A stretch of DNA of 64,000 nt from the NCBI GenBank assembly GCA_934436435.1, contig CAKSAN010000017.1:3057-67056 (forward strand). Direction: 5' to 3'. The translations under genes were made by a program, and so were the position numbers. The stretch is from an uncultured Acetatifactor sp. (GTDB lineage Bacteria; Bacillota; Clostridia; Lachnospirales; Lachnospiraceae). Below the pieces are notes generated by a model. That model was not told where the DNA came from, searched no databases, and was given only the letters and a program-made list of their open reading frames with translations. Positions 26,131-36,900 of this stretch are shown here, piece by piece (positions within the stretch are counted from its first letter, which is position 1; every line of letters starts with the position of its first letter).

Positions 26131-27306
26131 TCATTCCGGAGCACTGCCGGAGATCACATAATTAGTCACGGCATACAGGATCTCACCGTTGTACTCCACT
26201 CTGGACCAGCCGGATCCTTCACTGTAGCCGGTACGGTGCAGGTTGGTTCCGTTCCGCACCTGGGTACGCACGGTGCTCTCTCCCTCGCTGGTGCTGGGTT
26301 CTGTCCGCAGGTTGATCAGATCCTTCGGGGTAATATAGTCGTCACAGTCGGTAAAAACGATCACTCTGCCGTCCTGAGTACTGACGCGGTTGGGATATGT
26401 CGGCTTCTCCGGTGTCTTATAGGTAAGATCCGTGGTCAGATATGCCGACACCGCATAAACGGTCTGCCCGTTGTATTCCAGTCTGGACCAGCCGGTGGAA
26501 TCGTTCCTTCCGGTGCGGGTCAGGGTCTCTCCGTTTTTCAGCTGCCCCACCACATTTCCCTCATCTCCGGTATAAGGTGTGCTGCGAAGGTTACTCACAT
26601 CCTTGGCGGTGACAGTCTCGTTCACATCTCCGAAGGTCATGGAATTCCCCTCGGCAAGAGCATCACCTGCATTGCTGTCAGCAGGAGGCTCTGTCGCTGC
26701 GGGGACTTCCGTAGACTGCGGCTGCGCTCCCGGAGTCGTCGGGGGTACTGGTGTTGTCTGCGATGCTTCGGTCGGCGCTGTTACAGACTCCGAAGCAGCC
26801 GTCTCAGGAACCGATGTGCTTTCCGGTTCGGGCGCCGTCGCTTCCGGTGCCGTTTCGGTCTCCGAAGTCTCTCTCTTTGAGGTTTCTGCAAAAGCCAGCT
26901 CTGACGTCTGCGCTTCCGTTGTTACCGCCGCTATTTCATTATTTTCCGCATTTCTGTCATGATGGCTCAGTTTCCACAGTGGAATGCAGATCAGGACCGC
27001 CAGGATCATCATGCCCGCAAAGGCCGGGATCATCCAGGGCTTAAACCGGAAAGCGATTCCCTCATCGTCATCGAAATCGTCCTCTTCCCGGTACTCCCCA
27101 TAATCCTCATCGTATTCCGCAGGCTTCCCCATTTTCCTCCTATCCATCCTGTCCGGAGCTTCTATCTCATATTCATCCGGTCTCCCCTGCTCCGGATCCT
27201 CCCATTGTTCCTCCTGCTCCGGATCGGTATCTGCGTCCGCAAGCTCTTCATAGTCAAAGCCGTATTCTTCCTCCGGCTCCCGGTCTCTGTTGTCTTTCCT
27301 CTCCAT
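26131..27306 (-). CDS. Membrane-anchored protein with two bacterial SH3 domains
   Basis: The 391-residue product starts with a very acidic, Asp/Glu/Tyr-rich cytoplasmic segment (about 95 residues), then one membrane helix (MIPAFAGMMILAVLICIPLW), a Thr/Pro/Glu/Ser-rich extracellular linker and two SH3_3-like repeats. Each repeat has the pattern NLRSTPYTGDEGNVVGQLKNG or NLRTEPSTSEG...VRNG followed by GWSRVEYNGE. Such domains bind cell-wall peptides. The ATG at 27306 follows AAAGGAGGG. A wall-associated role is inferred. Confidence 0.85.
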   Translation of the reverse strand: MERKDNRDREPEEEYGFDYEELADADTDPEQEEQWEDPEQGRPDEYEIEAPDRMDRRKMGKPAEYDEDYGEYREEDDFDDDEGIAFRFKPWMIPAFAGMMILAVLICIPLWKLSHHDRNAENNEIAAVTTEAQTSELAFAETSKRETSETETAPEATAPEPESTSVPETAASESVTAPTEASQTTPVPPTTPGAQPQSTEVPAATEPPADSNAGDALAEGNSMTFGDVNETVTAKDVSNLRSTPYTGDEGNVVGQLKNGETLTRTGRNDSTGWSRLEYNGQTVYAVSAYLTTDLTYKTPEKPTYPNRVSTQDGRVIVFTDCDDYITPKDLINLRTEPSTSEGESTVRTQVRNGTNLHRTGYSEGSGWSRVEYNGEILYAVTNYVISGSAPE

Positions 27307-27337
27307 GGCACACCCTCCTTTCACCATCTTTAAGCTG

Positions 27338-27366
27338 ATTATATACTTCCCGTTTTTACAAAACAA
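27338..27366 (-). promoter_or_regulatory. Promoter of the SH3-domain gene
   Basis: On the minus strand TTGTTT (27366-27361) and TATAAT (27343-27338) are 17 bases apart. The -10 box is consensus and the site lies about 32 bases before the ATG. Confidence 0.65.
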
Positions 27367-27455
27367 GTCCCTTTCCCTGTCTTTACAGGTATGTTATACT
27401 GACTGTAGTTACTGTATCGAAAACACAAATAAAGATTCAGGAGTTATGATCCTAT

Positions 27456-28916
27456 ATGAAAAATAAAATTCGCAGCTTAACACCTTTACTGGCTCTTGCT
27501 GTTCTGCTCCTTGGTATGATCCCTCTGGGCTGGCTGGGACGCTACAATTATCCTACCGGAGACGATTATTATTACGGCGTGGAGGCTCATCTGGTCTGGC
27601 AGCAGACCGGCAGCTTTACTCAGGCTTTCGCCGCTGCCTGTAGTGGTGTGGCCGATACTTACAGGGACTGGCAGGGAACCTTTTCCGCCCTGCTCCTTAT
27701 GTATCTTCCCCCTAATATTTTTTCCAATACCGCCTATCATCTGGTGACCCTTGTGATCCTGCTTCTCCTGTGCGGCAGCATTTTCTATCTGCTGCGCCCT
27801 CTGATCTGCCGTTTTCTGCCGGGGACGAATGGTGAGTGGATCACGATTTCCTCCATATTAAGTTTCCTGTGTATCCAGACCGTGGCCTTTCAGAGCGACA
27901 GTTTCTACTGGTACAACGGCTCCATGTATTACACCGGTTTCTTCGCTGTGACGCTGTTTTTCCTCGGCACACTGCTTCGCTATCTTTACAACGGGAAAAG
28001 GATACTGCTGCTACCGCTGCTCCTGTTTGCTGTTTTCTTAGGAGGTGGCAATTATGTGTCCCTGCTTCCCTGTATGCTGCTTGTGGTAACCGTAACCTTT
28101 CTGTTATTGTTGCAGAAAAATAAAAAGGCTTACGTCTGCGGAATCACCTCCGCCGTTCTCCTGCTGTCCTTCGCCGTCAGCGCCATGGCTCCGGGCAATC
28201 AGGTCCGTCAGGACGGTATGTGGAAGATCCCCGCATGGAAAGCCATTGCAAAATCCCTGTTGCAGGGCATCCGTTATACCTTTGCCTGGACCGGACTGTG
28301 GTGGCTGCTTGCCGCTCTGCTCCTGCTGCCGGTCTTTCTGCGGATCCTGCGAGAAAAAAACGGGAAATCTTTCTCCCACCCCATTCTCTTCACCAGTTAT
28401 GCTTACGGACTGTTCTGCTCCATGTCCTGTCCCCTGTTCTATACCATGAACTCCACGGGGCCGGGCCGGGCGGTGGCCATCGTCTACTACATGTTTCTGC
28501 TGATCAGCTTTGCCGTATTCGTCTACTGGATCGGTTTTGTGGTCCGGAAGCTGCAAATGCGTCAGAATGCTTCGGAGAAAAAAGGAGTGACCGGCAAGTT
28601 GAAAATTGTCCGTTATGTCGCCATGGCGCTCCTGTTGCTTGGCATCCTTTTCACCGGGCTGTGGCAGGAGGTTTCTGCTGTCAAGGCGGTCCGGGTACTG
28701 GCAGACGGAGAAGCCGCTGCCTACGCTGCGGAATATGAAGAACGGCTGCTTCTGCTGAATGACCCGGAGGTTACGGATGTAGTGCTGACACCGTTTACCC
28801 ACCAGCCCGCCATGATCTATACCGGCGATCTCCCCGGAGATCCCGAAGATCCCACCAGCGAAAGAACCGCCCAGTATTTTGGCAAAAATTCCATATACGT
28901 GGATTACAACAATTAA
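27456..28916 (+). CDS. DUF6056-like polytopic membrane protein
   Basis: The 486-residue product has about eleven hydrophobic segments. After the first one comes YNYPTGDDYYYG, an acidic loop resembling the DD motif of GtrII/GT-C type glycosyltransferases, which use lipid-linked sugar donors on the outer membrane face. I associate this pattern with DUF6056. The C-terminal 90 residues are extracellular with little feature. It is a single-gene unit between the divergent SH3 gene and the convergent trpS. A sugar-transfer role is a guess from the loop motif. Confidence 0.75.
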   Translation: MKNKIRSLTPLLALAVLLLGMIPLGWLGRYNYPTGDDYYYGVEAHLVWQQTGSFTQAFAAACSGVADTYRDWQGTFSALLLMYLPPNIFSNTAYHLVTLVILLLLCGSIFYLLRPLICRFLPGTNGEWITISSILSFLCIQTVAFQSDSFYWYNGSMYYTGFFAVTLFFLGTLLRYLYNGKRILLLPLLLFAVFLGGGNYVSLLPCMLLVVTVTFLLLLQKNKKAYVCGITSAVLLLSFAVSAMAPGNQVRQDGMWKIPAWKAIAKSLLQGIRYTFAWTGLWWLLAALLLLPVFLRILREKNGKSFSHPILFTSYAYGLFCSMSCPLFYTMNSTGPGRAVAIVYYMFLLISFAVFVYWIGFVVRKLQMRQNASEKKGVTGKLKIVRYVAMALLLLGILFTGLWQEVSAVKAVRVLADGEAAAYAAEYEERLLLLNDPEVTDVVLTPFTHQPAMIYTGDLPGDPEDPTSERTAQYFGKNSIYVDYNN

Positions 28917-29000
28917 TTGTTAGAACAGAATACCATTGCACAGGCACAAGCCCGTCTCCGGCTTATTCTCTGATCGTGCCCCGCCAACGAGCGCATTATA

Positions 29001-29039
29001 AAAAGGACGCTTCCGAAATTTTCCGGAAAACGTCCTTTT
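29001..29039. terminator. Bidirectional terminator between the DUF6056 gene and trpS
   Basis: AAAAGGACG (29001-29009) and CGTCCTTTT (29031-29039) form the outer stem and TTCCG/CGGAA extends it inside. The A/T runs make it work in both directions between two convergent genes. Confidence 0.8.
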
Positions 29040-29066
29040 CTTATCCTATACTATTCTTACAGTTAC

Positions 29067-30155
29067 TTATTGTCCCTCATACTTCTCACTCTGCATACGG
29101 ATCAGCTCTGCATCGTCGAAGTAGTTGATACGCATGGCGCTCTTCACCTCAGACAGGGTCTGGGCTGCCACTTCGCGGGCCTCATCACTACCCTTCTTCA
29201 GAATCTCGTAAACTGCGGGAATATCCTTCTCCAGCTCTTTTCTGCGGTTACGGATGGGCTCCAGGGTCTCCTGCATTACGTTGTTCAGGAACTTCTTCAC
29301 CTTCACGTCGCCCAGACCGCCTCTGGTATAATGAGCCTTCAGTTCATCCAGATTTGCGTAATCCGGCAGGTATCTCTCAAAATGCTCCGGCTGGCAGAAC
29401 GCATCCAGATAAGTGAATACGGTGTTGCCTTCCAGATGTCCGGGATCGCTGACTAACAGATGTTCGGGGTCGGTGTACATGCTCATGACCTTGGTGCGCA
29501 CATCATCTGCGGTATCTGCCAGATAGATGCAGTTACCCAGAGACTTACTCATTTTCGCCTTGCCATCAATGCCGGGCAGTCGCTGACATGCCTCGTTCTC
29601 CGGCAGCAGTGCCTTGGGCTCTACCAGTACCGGTGCATATACGGTATTGAATTTGTGTACGATCTCTCTGGTCTGCTCAATCATGGGCAGCTGGTCACCG
29701 CCTACGGGAACGGTAGTTGCCTTGAAAGCGGTAATATCGGAAGCCTGGCTGATGGGATAGGTGAAAAATCCCACGGGAATGCTGGCTTCGAAGTTACGCA
29801 TCTGGATCTCGCTCTTTACGGTCGGATTTCTCTGTAATCTGGCTACGGTTACCAGATCCATGTAATAGAAAGTCAGTTCACACAGCTCGGAGATCTGAGA
29901 CTGGATGAAGATCGTTGCCTTACTGGGATCCAGTCCGCAGGACATGTAGTCCAGTGCCACTTCGATAATGTTCTGACGTACCTTCTCGGGGTTCTCGATA
30001 TTGTCCGTCAACGCCTGTGCGTCTGCGATCATGATAAAAGTCTTCTTATATTCACCGGAATTCTGTAACTCCACACGTCTTCTCAGGGAGCCTACATAAT
30101 GTCCCACATGTAATCTTCCGGTGGGTCTGTCACCTGTCAAAATAATCTTGTCCAT
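29067..30155 (-). CDS. trpS: Tryptophan--tRNA ligase
   Basis: Charges tRNA-Trp. The 362-residue class I synthetase has [17 protein letters not shown] (HIGH-type motif HVGH, residues 17-20) and KMSKS (near residue 200), both essential for ATP activation. [21 protein letters not shown] is typical of the TrpS adenylate region. No T-box leader is visible in the 82 bases between trpS and coaBC. It is preceded by a modest promoter. Confidence 0.95.
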   Translation of the reverse strand: MDKIILTGDRPTGRLHVGHYVGSLRRRVELQNSGEYKKTFIMIADAQALTDNIENPEKVRQNIIEVALDYMSCGLDPSKATIFIQSQISELCELTFYYMDLVTVARLQRNPTVKSEIQMRNFEASIPVGFFTYPISQASDITAFKATTVPVGGDQLPMIEQTREIVHKFNTVYAPVLVEPKALLPENEACQRLPGIDGKAKMSKSLGNCIYLADTADDVRTKVMSMYTDPEHLLVSDPGHLEGNTVFTYLDAFCQPEHFERYLPDYANLDELKAHYTRGGLGDVKVKKFLNNVMQETLEPIRNRRKELEKDIPAVYEILKKGSDEAREVAAQTLSEVKSAMRINYFDDAELIRMQSEKYEGQ

Positions 30156-30202
30156 TTCGTCCTCTCAATCCGCCGCCGAAGCGACTATACATCATTGCTT
30201 CT

Positions 30203-30230
30203 ATCATACCATCTTTTTGCCCGGAAGCAA
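30203..30230 (-). promoter_or_regulatory. Promoter of trpS
   Basis: On the minus strand TTGCTT (30230-30225) and TATGAT (30208-30203) are 16 bases apart, within the 82-base gap to coaBC. Reasonable but not strong. Confidence 0.5.
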
Positions 30231-30237
30231 ATGATTT

Positions 30238-31428
30238 TTATTCCATAGACACCAGTTTGTCCAGAATTTTGTGTGCCACCTGCTCCTTGCTCATCAGTTC
30301 CAGACTCTCTTCGGAATCTTTTGTGATCAGTGTCACGATATTGGTGTCCGTACCGAAGCCAGCACCGGCACTCTTTAAGCTGTTGGCGCAGATCATGTCA
30401 CAGTGCTTGCTCTCCAGCTTCTTTCTCGAATTCTCCAAGATATTTTCCGTCTCCATGGAAAATCCACACAGGATCTGCCCCGGTCTCTTGTTTTCCCCAA
30501 GGGCCTTCAAAATATCCTTCGTGCGTACCAGCGGGATCGACATATCCCCGTCCTTTTTCTTGATCTTATTGTCTGCGGTCACCGCCGGGGTGTAATCCGC
30601 CACGGCTGCTGCCTTGATGACAAAATCGTATTCCGCTGCTCTGGACAGAATGGCGTCGTACATCTCCGCCGCGGTCTGTACCGGCACCACATTCACAAAC
30701 AAAGGAGGCTCCACATCCGTGTGGGCTGCCACCACCGTCACTTCTGCGCCACGATGCAGGGCGGCTCTCGCCAGGGCATAGCCCATTTTCCCGCTGGAAT
30801 GATTCGTGATAAAACGCACCGGGTCAATGGGTTCTCTGGTGGCTCCCGCAGAGATCATTACCTTTTTCCCCGCCAGATCTTTCTCACAGGCAATCTCCTT
30901 TACCACTGCTTCGAACAATACGGATTCCTCCGGCATTCTGCCGTCACCGATGTCGCCATTGGCCAGCATTCCCGTAGCCGGTGTGATGATCTCATAGCCA
31001 AAACGTTTTAATTTTTCAATATTATCCTGCACGATGGGATTGTGATACATATTATGGTTCATGGCAGGGGACACGATCTTCTTGCAGGGGCATGCCATGA
31101 CTGTGGTAGTCAGCATATCATCGGCAATGCCATTTGCAATCTTGCCGATCACGTTGGCCGAGGCCGGTGCCACCAGCACCACATCCGCCCGTTTTGCCAG
31201 TGCCACATGCTCCACACTGTACTGGAAATTGCGGTCAAAGGTGTCTACCAGACATTTATGTCCCGTCAGACTTTCAAAAGTAATGGGATTGATGAACTGT
31301 GTGGCATTCTGTGTCATCAGCACTTCCACATCACCGTGCTGTTTTAGCAGCATCCTGGCCACGTTGGCCATTTTATATGCAGCAATACTTCCCGAGATTG
31401 CCAGAACTACGGTCTTTCCCTTCAGCAT
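30238..31428 (-). CDS. coaBC: Bifunctional phosphopantothenoylcysteine decarboxylase/phosphopantothenate--cysteine ligase
   Basis: Catalyses two successive steps of coenzyme A synthesis. The N-terminal FMN-dependent CoaC half begins with AISGSIAAYKMANV and has the active-site His in VEHVALAKRADVV, LVAPASANVIGKIANG and PAMNHNMY. The CoaB half (after about residue 185) has GATREPIDPVRFITNHSSGKMGYA, the nucleotide-binding region, and KIKKKDGD. Length (396) is standard. It lies divergently opposite the ECF S-component, which supports a pantothenate link for that gene. Confidence 0.96.
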   Translation of the reverse strand: MLKGKTVVLAISGSIAAYKMANVARMLLKQHGDVEVLMTQNATQFINPITFESLTGHKCLVDTFDRNFQYSVEHVALAKRADVVLVAPASANVIGKIANGIADDMLTTTVMACPCKKIVSPAMNHNMYHNPIVQDNIEKLKRFGYEIITPATGMLANGDIGDGRMPEESVLFEAVVKEIACEKDLAGKKVMISAGATREPIDPVRFITNHSSGKMGYALARAALHRGAEVTVVAAHTDVEPPLFVNVVPVQTAAEMYDAILSRAAEYDFVIKAAAVADYTPAVTADNKIKKKDGDMSIPLVRTKDILKALGENKRPGQILCGFSMETENILENSRKKLESKHCDMICANSLKSAGAGFGTDTNIVTLITKDSEESLELMSKEQVAHKILDKLVSME

Positions 31429-31613
31429 AGTCGTCTCCTTCTATTATGTCCTTCTTAAGCGTTTCCCCAAAATATTACCGTTCATACGCGCCGCTTTGCG
31501 GACCTTGCGGAAATATCCGGGGGAACCGTACTCCTAAAATACCATAAGAGCTTATTTTATGCAAATATCACTTTTCTTTTCCTCCGGAATATGATATAAA
31601 CAGGAGGAGTGTC

Positions 31614-31672
31614 CCGAATCACCGGGACAACTTGTATTGTATCTCCCAAAGGGAGAATGGTAACAAGGAGGA
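31614..31672 (+). promoter_or_regulatory. Structured leader of the ECF S-component gene
   Basis: Two hairpins lie just upstream of the gene: TGTCCCG with CGGGACA (7 bp), then TCTCCC with GGGAGA around a 3-base loop. CTTGT and ACAAG enclose the second hairpin, and the right arm runs into the AAGGAGG ribosome binding site. This could make translation structure-dependent. It does not match a riboswitch I know. Confidence 0.4.
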
Positions 31673-31681
31673 AAATTTCAT

Positions 31682-32311
31682 ATGAACAAACAAAGTAAGA
31701 CAATGCGACTCACGTTGATGGGGTTGTTTGCGGCGGTACTGCTGCTGATGGCTTATACCCCGCTGGGGTACCTGAACATCGGACCTCTGGCAATCACCTT
31801 CAATGTCATCCCCGTTGCACTGGCTGCGATCACACTTGGCCCTGTAGGCGGAGCCGCCATGGGAGCTGTTTTCGGATTGACCAGCTTTTTGCAATGTGTC
31901 GGCGTGGGAGGCACCAGCGCCATGGGAGTGATTCTTTTTGACATCAACCCCATACTGGCCTTCATCCAGCGCTTCGTCCCCAGACTTCTGGACGGATTTC
32001 TGCTGGGATATGTTTTCCGTTACAGCCGTAAGGCCGTAGGAGACAGGATTGCCTGCATGATCACCGGATTTTGCAGCGCCTTTTTCAACACTGCATTTTT
32101 CATGTCCCTTTTAGTCCTGCTGTTTGGCAATACTTCCTATGTGCAGGGACTGATGGGTGGTAAAAATGCGATTTTATTCATCTGTTCTTTTGTAGGCGTG
32201 AATGCGATCTTCGAGATGTGTGCATCCACGTTCCTGACCGGAGCCGTAGGACTGGCACTGATCAAGGCAAAAGTCATTCCCGTATATCAGAAGGCAGGAT
32301 CCACGATCTGA
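31682..32311 (+). CDS. ECF transporter S component, probably pantothenate (PanT-like)
   Basis: S-components are the small membrane subunits that bind a vitamin for an energy-coupling factor importer. The 209-residue product has six hydrophobic segments and the S-component N-terminal motif (RLTLMGLFAAVLLLMAYTPLG), then ITFNVIPVALAAITLGPVGGAAMGAVFGL. Substrate cannot be read directly; the divergent position opposite coaBC makes pantothenate the best guess. The shared EcfAA'T module is not in the window, as usual for group II systems. Confidence 0.85.
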   Translation: MNKQSKTMRLTLMGLFAAVLLLMAYTPLGYLNIGPLAITFNVIPVALAAITLGPVGGAAMGAVFGLTSFLQCVGVGGTSAMGVILFDINPILAFIQRFVPRLLDGFLLGYVFRYSRKAVGDRIACMITGFCSAFFNTAFFMSLLVLLFGNTSYVQGLMGGKNAILFICSFVGVNAIFEMCASTFLTGAVGLALIKAKVIPVYQKAGSTI

Positions 32312-32323
32312 TCCGCCCCTTTC

Positions 32324-32370
32324 AAAAAGATGGTAGTTGCGACTACAAAGTACGCAACTACCATCTTTTT
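32324..32370. terminator. Strong bidirectional terminator between the ECF gene and gltD
   Basis: AAAAAGATGGTAGTTGCG (32324-32341) pairs perfectly over 18 bp with the sequence at 32353-32370, with an 11-base loop. A and T runs at both ends fit termination of two convergent genes. Confidence 0.9.
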
Positions 32371-32410
32371 ATTTTAATGATAAAACGAAAATCCATATTG
32401 CCCGGAAATT

Positions 32411-33904
32411 CTACTGGATCACCAGGTTAGAATACCCCATCAGACTCTCATCCACAGCATGTGCGGCTTCTCTGCCTTCGCGGATCGCCCACACCACCAG
32501 AGACTGTCCTCTGTGCATATCGCCGGTGACGAATACATTTTCCACACTGGTCTGGTATTTGCCGGGGGCAGTTTTTACGTTGGTGCGTTCATTTAATTCC
32601 ACTCCGAACGCATCGGCAATATATTTCTGGGTTCCTAAGAATCCTGCTGCGATCAGCACGATCTCCGCATCCAGGATCTGTTCACTTCCGGCGATCTCCT
32701 GCATCTTCATGCGTCCGGTAGCCGGATCCTTTTCCCAGGATAGCTTCACGATCTTCACGGCTTTCAGATTGCCGTTCTTATCCTTGATAAATTCCTTGAC
32801 GGTAGATTCATAGATTCTGGGATCATGTCCGTAGACCGCAATGGCTTCTTCCTGACCGTAATCGGTCTTGCAGACCTTCGGCCATTCGGGCCAGGGATTG
32901 TTCTCCGCTCTCTTGTCCGGAGCCTTGGGCATCATCTCGATCTGGGTCACGGACTTGGCACCGTGACGGATGGAGGTTCCCACGCAGTCGTTGCCGGTAT
33001 CACCGCCGCCGATAATGACCACGTTCTTGCCCTTGGTCTCCACATATTTTTTGTCTTCAAAATTCGAATCCAGCAGGCTCTTGGTATTGGCTTTCAGGAA
33101 ATCCACCGCAAAATAGATTCCCTTGGCATCTCTTCCGGGAGCATTGATGTCTCTGGGGTTGGAAGCACCGCAGGCCAGTACGACACGGTCAAAATCATGC
33201 AGCAGCTTGGATGCCTTAATGTCCTTGCCGATATCCGTGCCGGTGACGAAGGTAACGCCCTCTTCCTTCATAATATTGATCTTGCGGTCAATGATCTGCT
33301 TCTCCAGCTTCATGTTGGGAATACCGTACATCAACAGTCCTCCTACACGGTCGGAGCGCTCGAACACCGTTACCAGATGTCCTCTCTGATTTAACAGATC
33401 CGCCGCAGCCAATCCGGAAGGACCGCTGCCGATGACTGCCACCTTTTTGCCGGTGCGCACCACAGGGGGCTTGGCTGCCGCATAACCCTCGCTGTAGGCG
33501 TTTTCAATAATTGCATATTCGTTCTCCTTGGTGGAGACCGGATCCCCGTTCAGTCCGCAGGTACATGCCGCCTCACACAGGGCCGGACACACTCTGGAAG
33601 TGAACTCGGGGAAATTGTTGGTCTTCTTCAGACGGTTGTAAGCCTGCTGCCAGTTGCCGGTATATACCAGATCGTTCCACTCCGGCACCAGATTGTGCAG
33701 GGGGCATCCGCTGGCCATACCGCAGATCATCATGCCCGACTGGCAGAACGGCACGCCGCATTCCATACATCTGGCACCCTGTAAGCGCTGCTTTTCCTTC
33801 GGCAGATGCTCATGGAATTCGTTAAAATGCTGTATTCTCTTCTTAGGATCCTCAGCCACGCTGACTTCCCTTTTATATTCCATAAATCCCGTTGGTTTTC
33901 CCAT
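32411..33904 (-). CDS. gltD: Glutamate synthase (NADPH) small subunit
   Basis: GltD feeds NADPH electrons to GltB for glutamate synthesis. The 497-residue product has the N-terminal cysteine region for two [4Fe-4S] clusters (CMECGVPFCQSG, GCPLHNLVPEWND, CPALCEAACTCG), then IGSGPSGLAAADLLNQRGH for FAD and IGGGDTGNDCVGTS for NADPH. The C-terminus has FVTGDMHRGQSLVVWAI, which binds FAD. It follows gltB by 10 bases, so the two subunits are made together. Confidence 0.97.
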   Translation of the reverse strand: MGKPTGFMEYKREVSVAEDPKKRIQHFNEFHEHLPKEKQRLQGARCMECGVPFCQSGMMICGMASGCPLHNLVPEWNDLVYTGNWQQAYNRLKKTNNFPEFTSRVCPALCEAACTCGLNGDPVSTKENEYAIIENAYSEGYAAAKPPVVRTGKKVAVIGSGPSGLAAADLLNQRGHLVTVFERSDRVGGLLMYGIPNMKLEKQIIDRKINIMKEEGVTFVTGTDIGKDIKASKLLHDFDRVVLACGASNPRDINAPGRDAKGIYFAVDFLKANTKSLLDSNFEDKKYVETKGKNVVIIGGGDTGNDCVGTSIRHGAKSVTQIEMMPKAPDKRAENNPWPEWPKVCKTDYGQEEAIAVYGHDPRIYESTVKEFIKDKNGNLKAVKIVKLSWEKDPATGRMKMQEIAGSEQILDAEIVLIAAGFLGTQKYIADAFGVELNERTNVKTAPGKYQTSVENVFVTGDMHRGQSLVVWAIREGREAAHAVDESLMGYSNLVIQ

Positions 33905-33914
33905 GACTTACCTC

Positions 33915-36900
33915 CTACTTTCTGGTGTTGGCATAGAATGCTTCGATCTGTGCCTGTTCTGCGCTCAGTCCCTTTTCCTCCATCTGGACGATGGTCTTTA
34001 AGACTCTCTCGTAATCATGAGGGATAATTTTCTTAAACTTGGGCAGATACTCTCCAAAGTTATCCAGCACTTCCTTACCCTTGGCGGAATTGGTCAGTGC
34101 CACATGCTCCTGGATCATGGATTTCAGTTCCAGCACATCATATTTGGATGTAATCTCGCTGGAAGATACCATTTCCTTGTTTAATCTCTTATACAGATCG
34201 TTGCCTTCATCCAGTACATAAGCGATACCGCCGCTCATACCGGCTGCAAAGTTCTTACCGGTCATGCCCAGGACTACCACCCGGCCGCCGGTCATGTACT
34301 CACAGCCGTGGTCGCCTACACCCTCAACAACTGCGATGGCACCGGAGTTACGAACGCAGAAACGTTCGCCTGCCACACCATTGATAAATGCCTTGCCGGA
34401 GGTTGCACCGTACAGTGCCACGTTTCCGATGATGATATTCTCCTCCGCCTTGAATTTGCTGCCCTGGGGAGGATATACCACCAGCTTGCCACCGGACAGG
34501 CCCTTGCCGAAGTAGTCGTTGCTGTCGCCTACCAGTTCCAGGGTCAGGCCCTTGGGAATAAAGGCTCCGAAGGACTGTCCGCCGGCACCCTTACACAGTA
34601 CGTGGTAGGTATCCTCTTCCACATCATCGCCCAGTTTTCTGGTAATCTCACTTCCGAGGATCGTACCGAAAGCGCGGTCGGTGTTGCTGACATCCACTTC
34701 AATGCTGCGCTTCTGTCCTGCGTCGATGGCTTTGCCCAGCTGCTTTAACAGCACCTTCTCATCCAGGGTCTTCTCCAGCTGGAAGTCATAGACCTGCCTG
34801 GGATCGAAGGTCACCTTCTGTTTGCTGCCTTCGTAAGGATTGCTCAGGATCTGGGTCAGATCCACTTCCTCCTGACGCTCATTCAGATGCTCTTTTCTCT
34901 TCAACAGATCGGTTCTGCCTACCAGTTCATCTACGGTACGCACGCCCAGTGCTGCCATGTATTCCCGCAGCTCCTGTGCGATAAATTTCATAAAGTTTTC
35001 CACATATTCCGGCTTACCGCGGAAGTTTTTCCGCAGTTCCGGGTTCTGGGTAGCCACACCTACCGGACAGGTATCCAGATTACATACTCTCATCATGACA
35101 CAGCCCATGGTCACAAGGGGTGCGGTAGCAAAACCGAATTCCTCGGCACCGAGGATGGCTGCGATGGCTACGTCTCTGCCGCTCATAAGCTTACCGTCCG
35201 TCTCGATGCGTACCTTGTTACGCAGTCCGTTCATGATCAGGGTCTGATGGGTCTCTGCCAGTCCCAGCTCCCAAGGAAGTCCGGCATTGTGGATGGAGTT
35301 TCTCGGTGCCGCACCGGTACCTCCGTCATAACCGGATACCAGAATGACCTGCGCTCCTGCCTTGGCCACACCGGCTGCTACGGTTCCCACACCGGCTTCG
35401 GATACCAGTTTTACGGAAATTCTTGCCTGGGTGTTGGCATTTTTCAGATCGTAGATCAGCTGCGCCAGATCCTCAATGGAGTAAATATCGTGATGAGGGG
35501 GCGGAGAGATCAGGGACACGCCGGGGGTGGAGTGTCTGGTCTTGGCGATCCAGGGATATACCTTTCCTCCGGGCAGATGTCCGCCCTCGCCGGGTTTTGC
35601 TCCCTGCGCCATCTTGATCTGGATCTCCTGTGCGCTGACCAGATAACGGCTGGTGACACCGAAACGTCCGCTGGCTACCTGCTTGATGGCGGAACAACGG
35701 TTCAGTCCGTCCGGTCCTACGGTCAGACGATCCAGATCCTCACCGCCTTCACCGGAGTTGCTCTTGCCGTGCAGATGGTTCATGGCAATGGCCATGGTCT
35801 CATGGGCTTCCTTGGAAATGGAACCGTAGGACATGGCACCGGTCTTAAATCTGGTCACGATGGACTCTACCGGCTCTACCTCCTCAATGGGCACACCCTT
35901 CTTCGGATAATTGAAATCCATCAGTCCTCTGAGGTTCTTGATGGAATCTTCGTCGTTTACCATGGCGGTGTACTGTTTGAACATCTGGTAATCACCGCGT
36001 CTGGTGGATTCCTGTAACATATGGATGGTAGCGGGGTTGTACAGGTGCTCGTCACCGCCGCTGCGCATCTTGTGATGTCCGGGGCTGTTCAGGGTCAGAT
36101 CGTTTTTCAGTCCCAGAGGATCAAATGCCTGAGAGTGCAGATCGTCTACCTGCTGCTCAATATCTTTTAAGGTAATACCTCCCACACGACATACCGTGTT
36201 GGAGAAATACTTGCTGATGACTTCCGGTGCGATACCGATGGCCTCGAAGATCTGGGATCCCTGATAGGACTGGATGGTGCTGATACCCATCTTGGATGCG
36301 ATCTTGACGATGCCGTGAAGGACAGCGTTGTTGTAATCATCCACTGCCGCATAATAATCCTTGTCCAGCATGTTGCTCTCAATCAGTTCCCGGATAGTAT
36401 CCTGTGCCAGATAAGGGTTGATGGCGCAGGCACCGTAACCGAGCAGAGTAGCAAAATGGTGTACCTCTCTGGGTTCACCGGATTCCAGAATCAGTGCGAC
36501 TCTGGTTCTCTTCTTGGTGCGTACCAGATACTGGTTCAGGGCAGATACGGCCAACAGGGAAGGAATGGGCACATGGTTCTCATCCACGCCTCTGTCGGAC
36601 AGGATCAGGATGTTCACTCCGTCTCTGTAAGCTCTGTCCACTTCCACGAACAGACGGTCAATGGCACGCTCTAAGCTGGTGTTCTTATAATATACGATAG
36701 GTACGACTTCTACCTTGAAGCCATCTACTTTCATGTTCTTGATCTTTAACAGATCGGTGTTGGTCAGGATCGGGTTGTTGACCTTCAGAACGTTACAGTT
36801 CTTCGGGGTCTCCTCCAGAATGTTGCCCTCGGTACCGATGTATACGGTGGTGGAGGTTACGATCTCCTCTCGGATGGCATCGATGGGCGGGTTGGTCACC

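Noticed and set aside
30156-30237. T-box leader for trpS
   Set aside because: Only 82 bases separate trpS from coaBC, with no T-box consensus or specifier structure; a simple promoter explains it.
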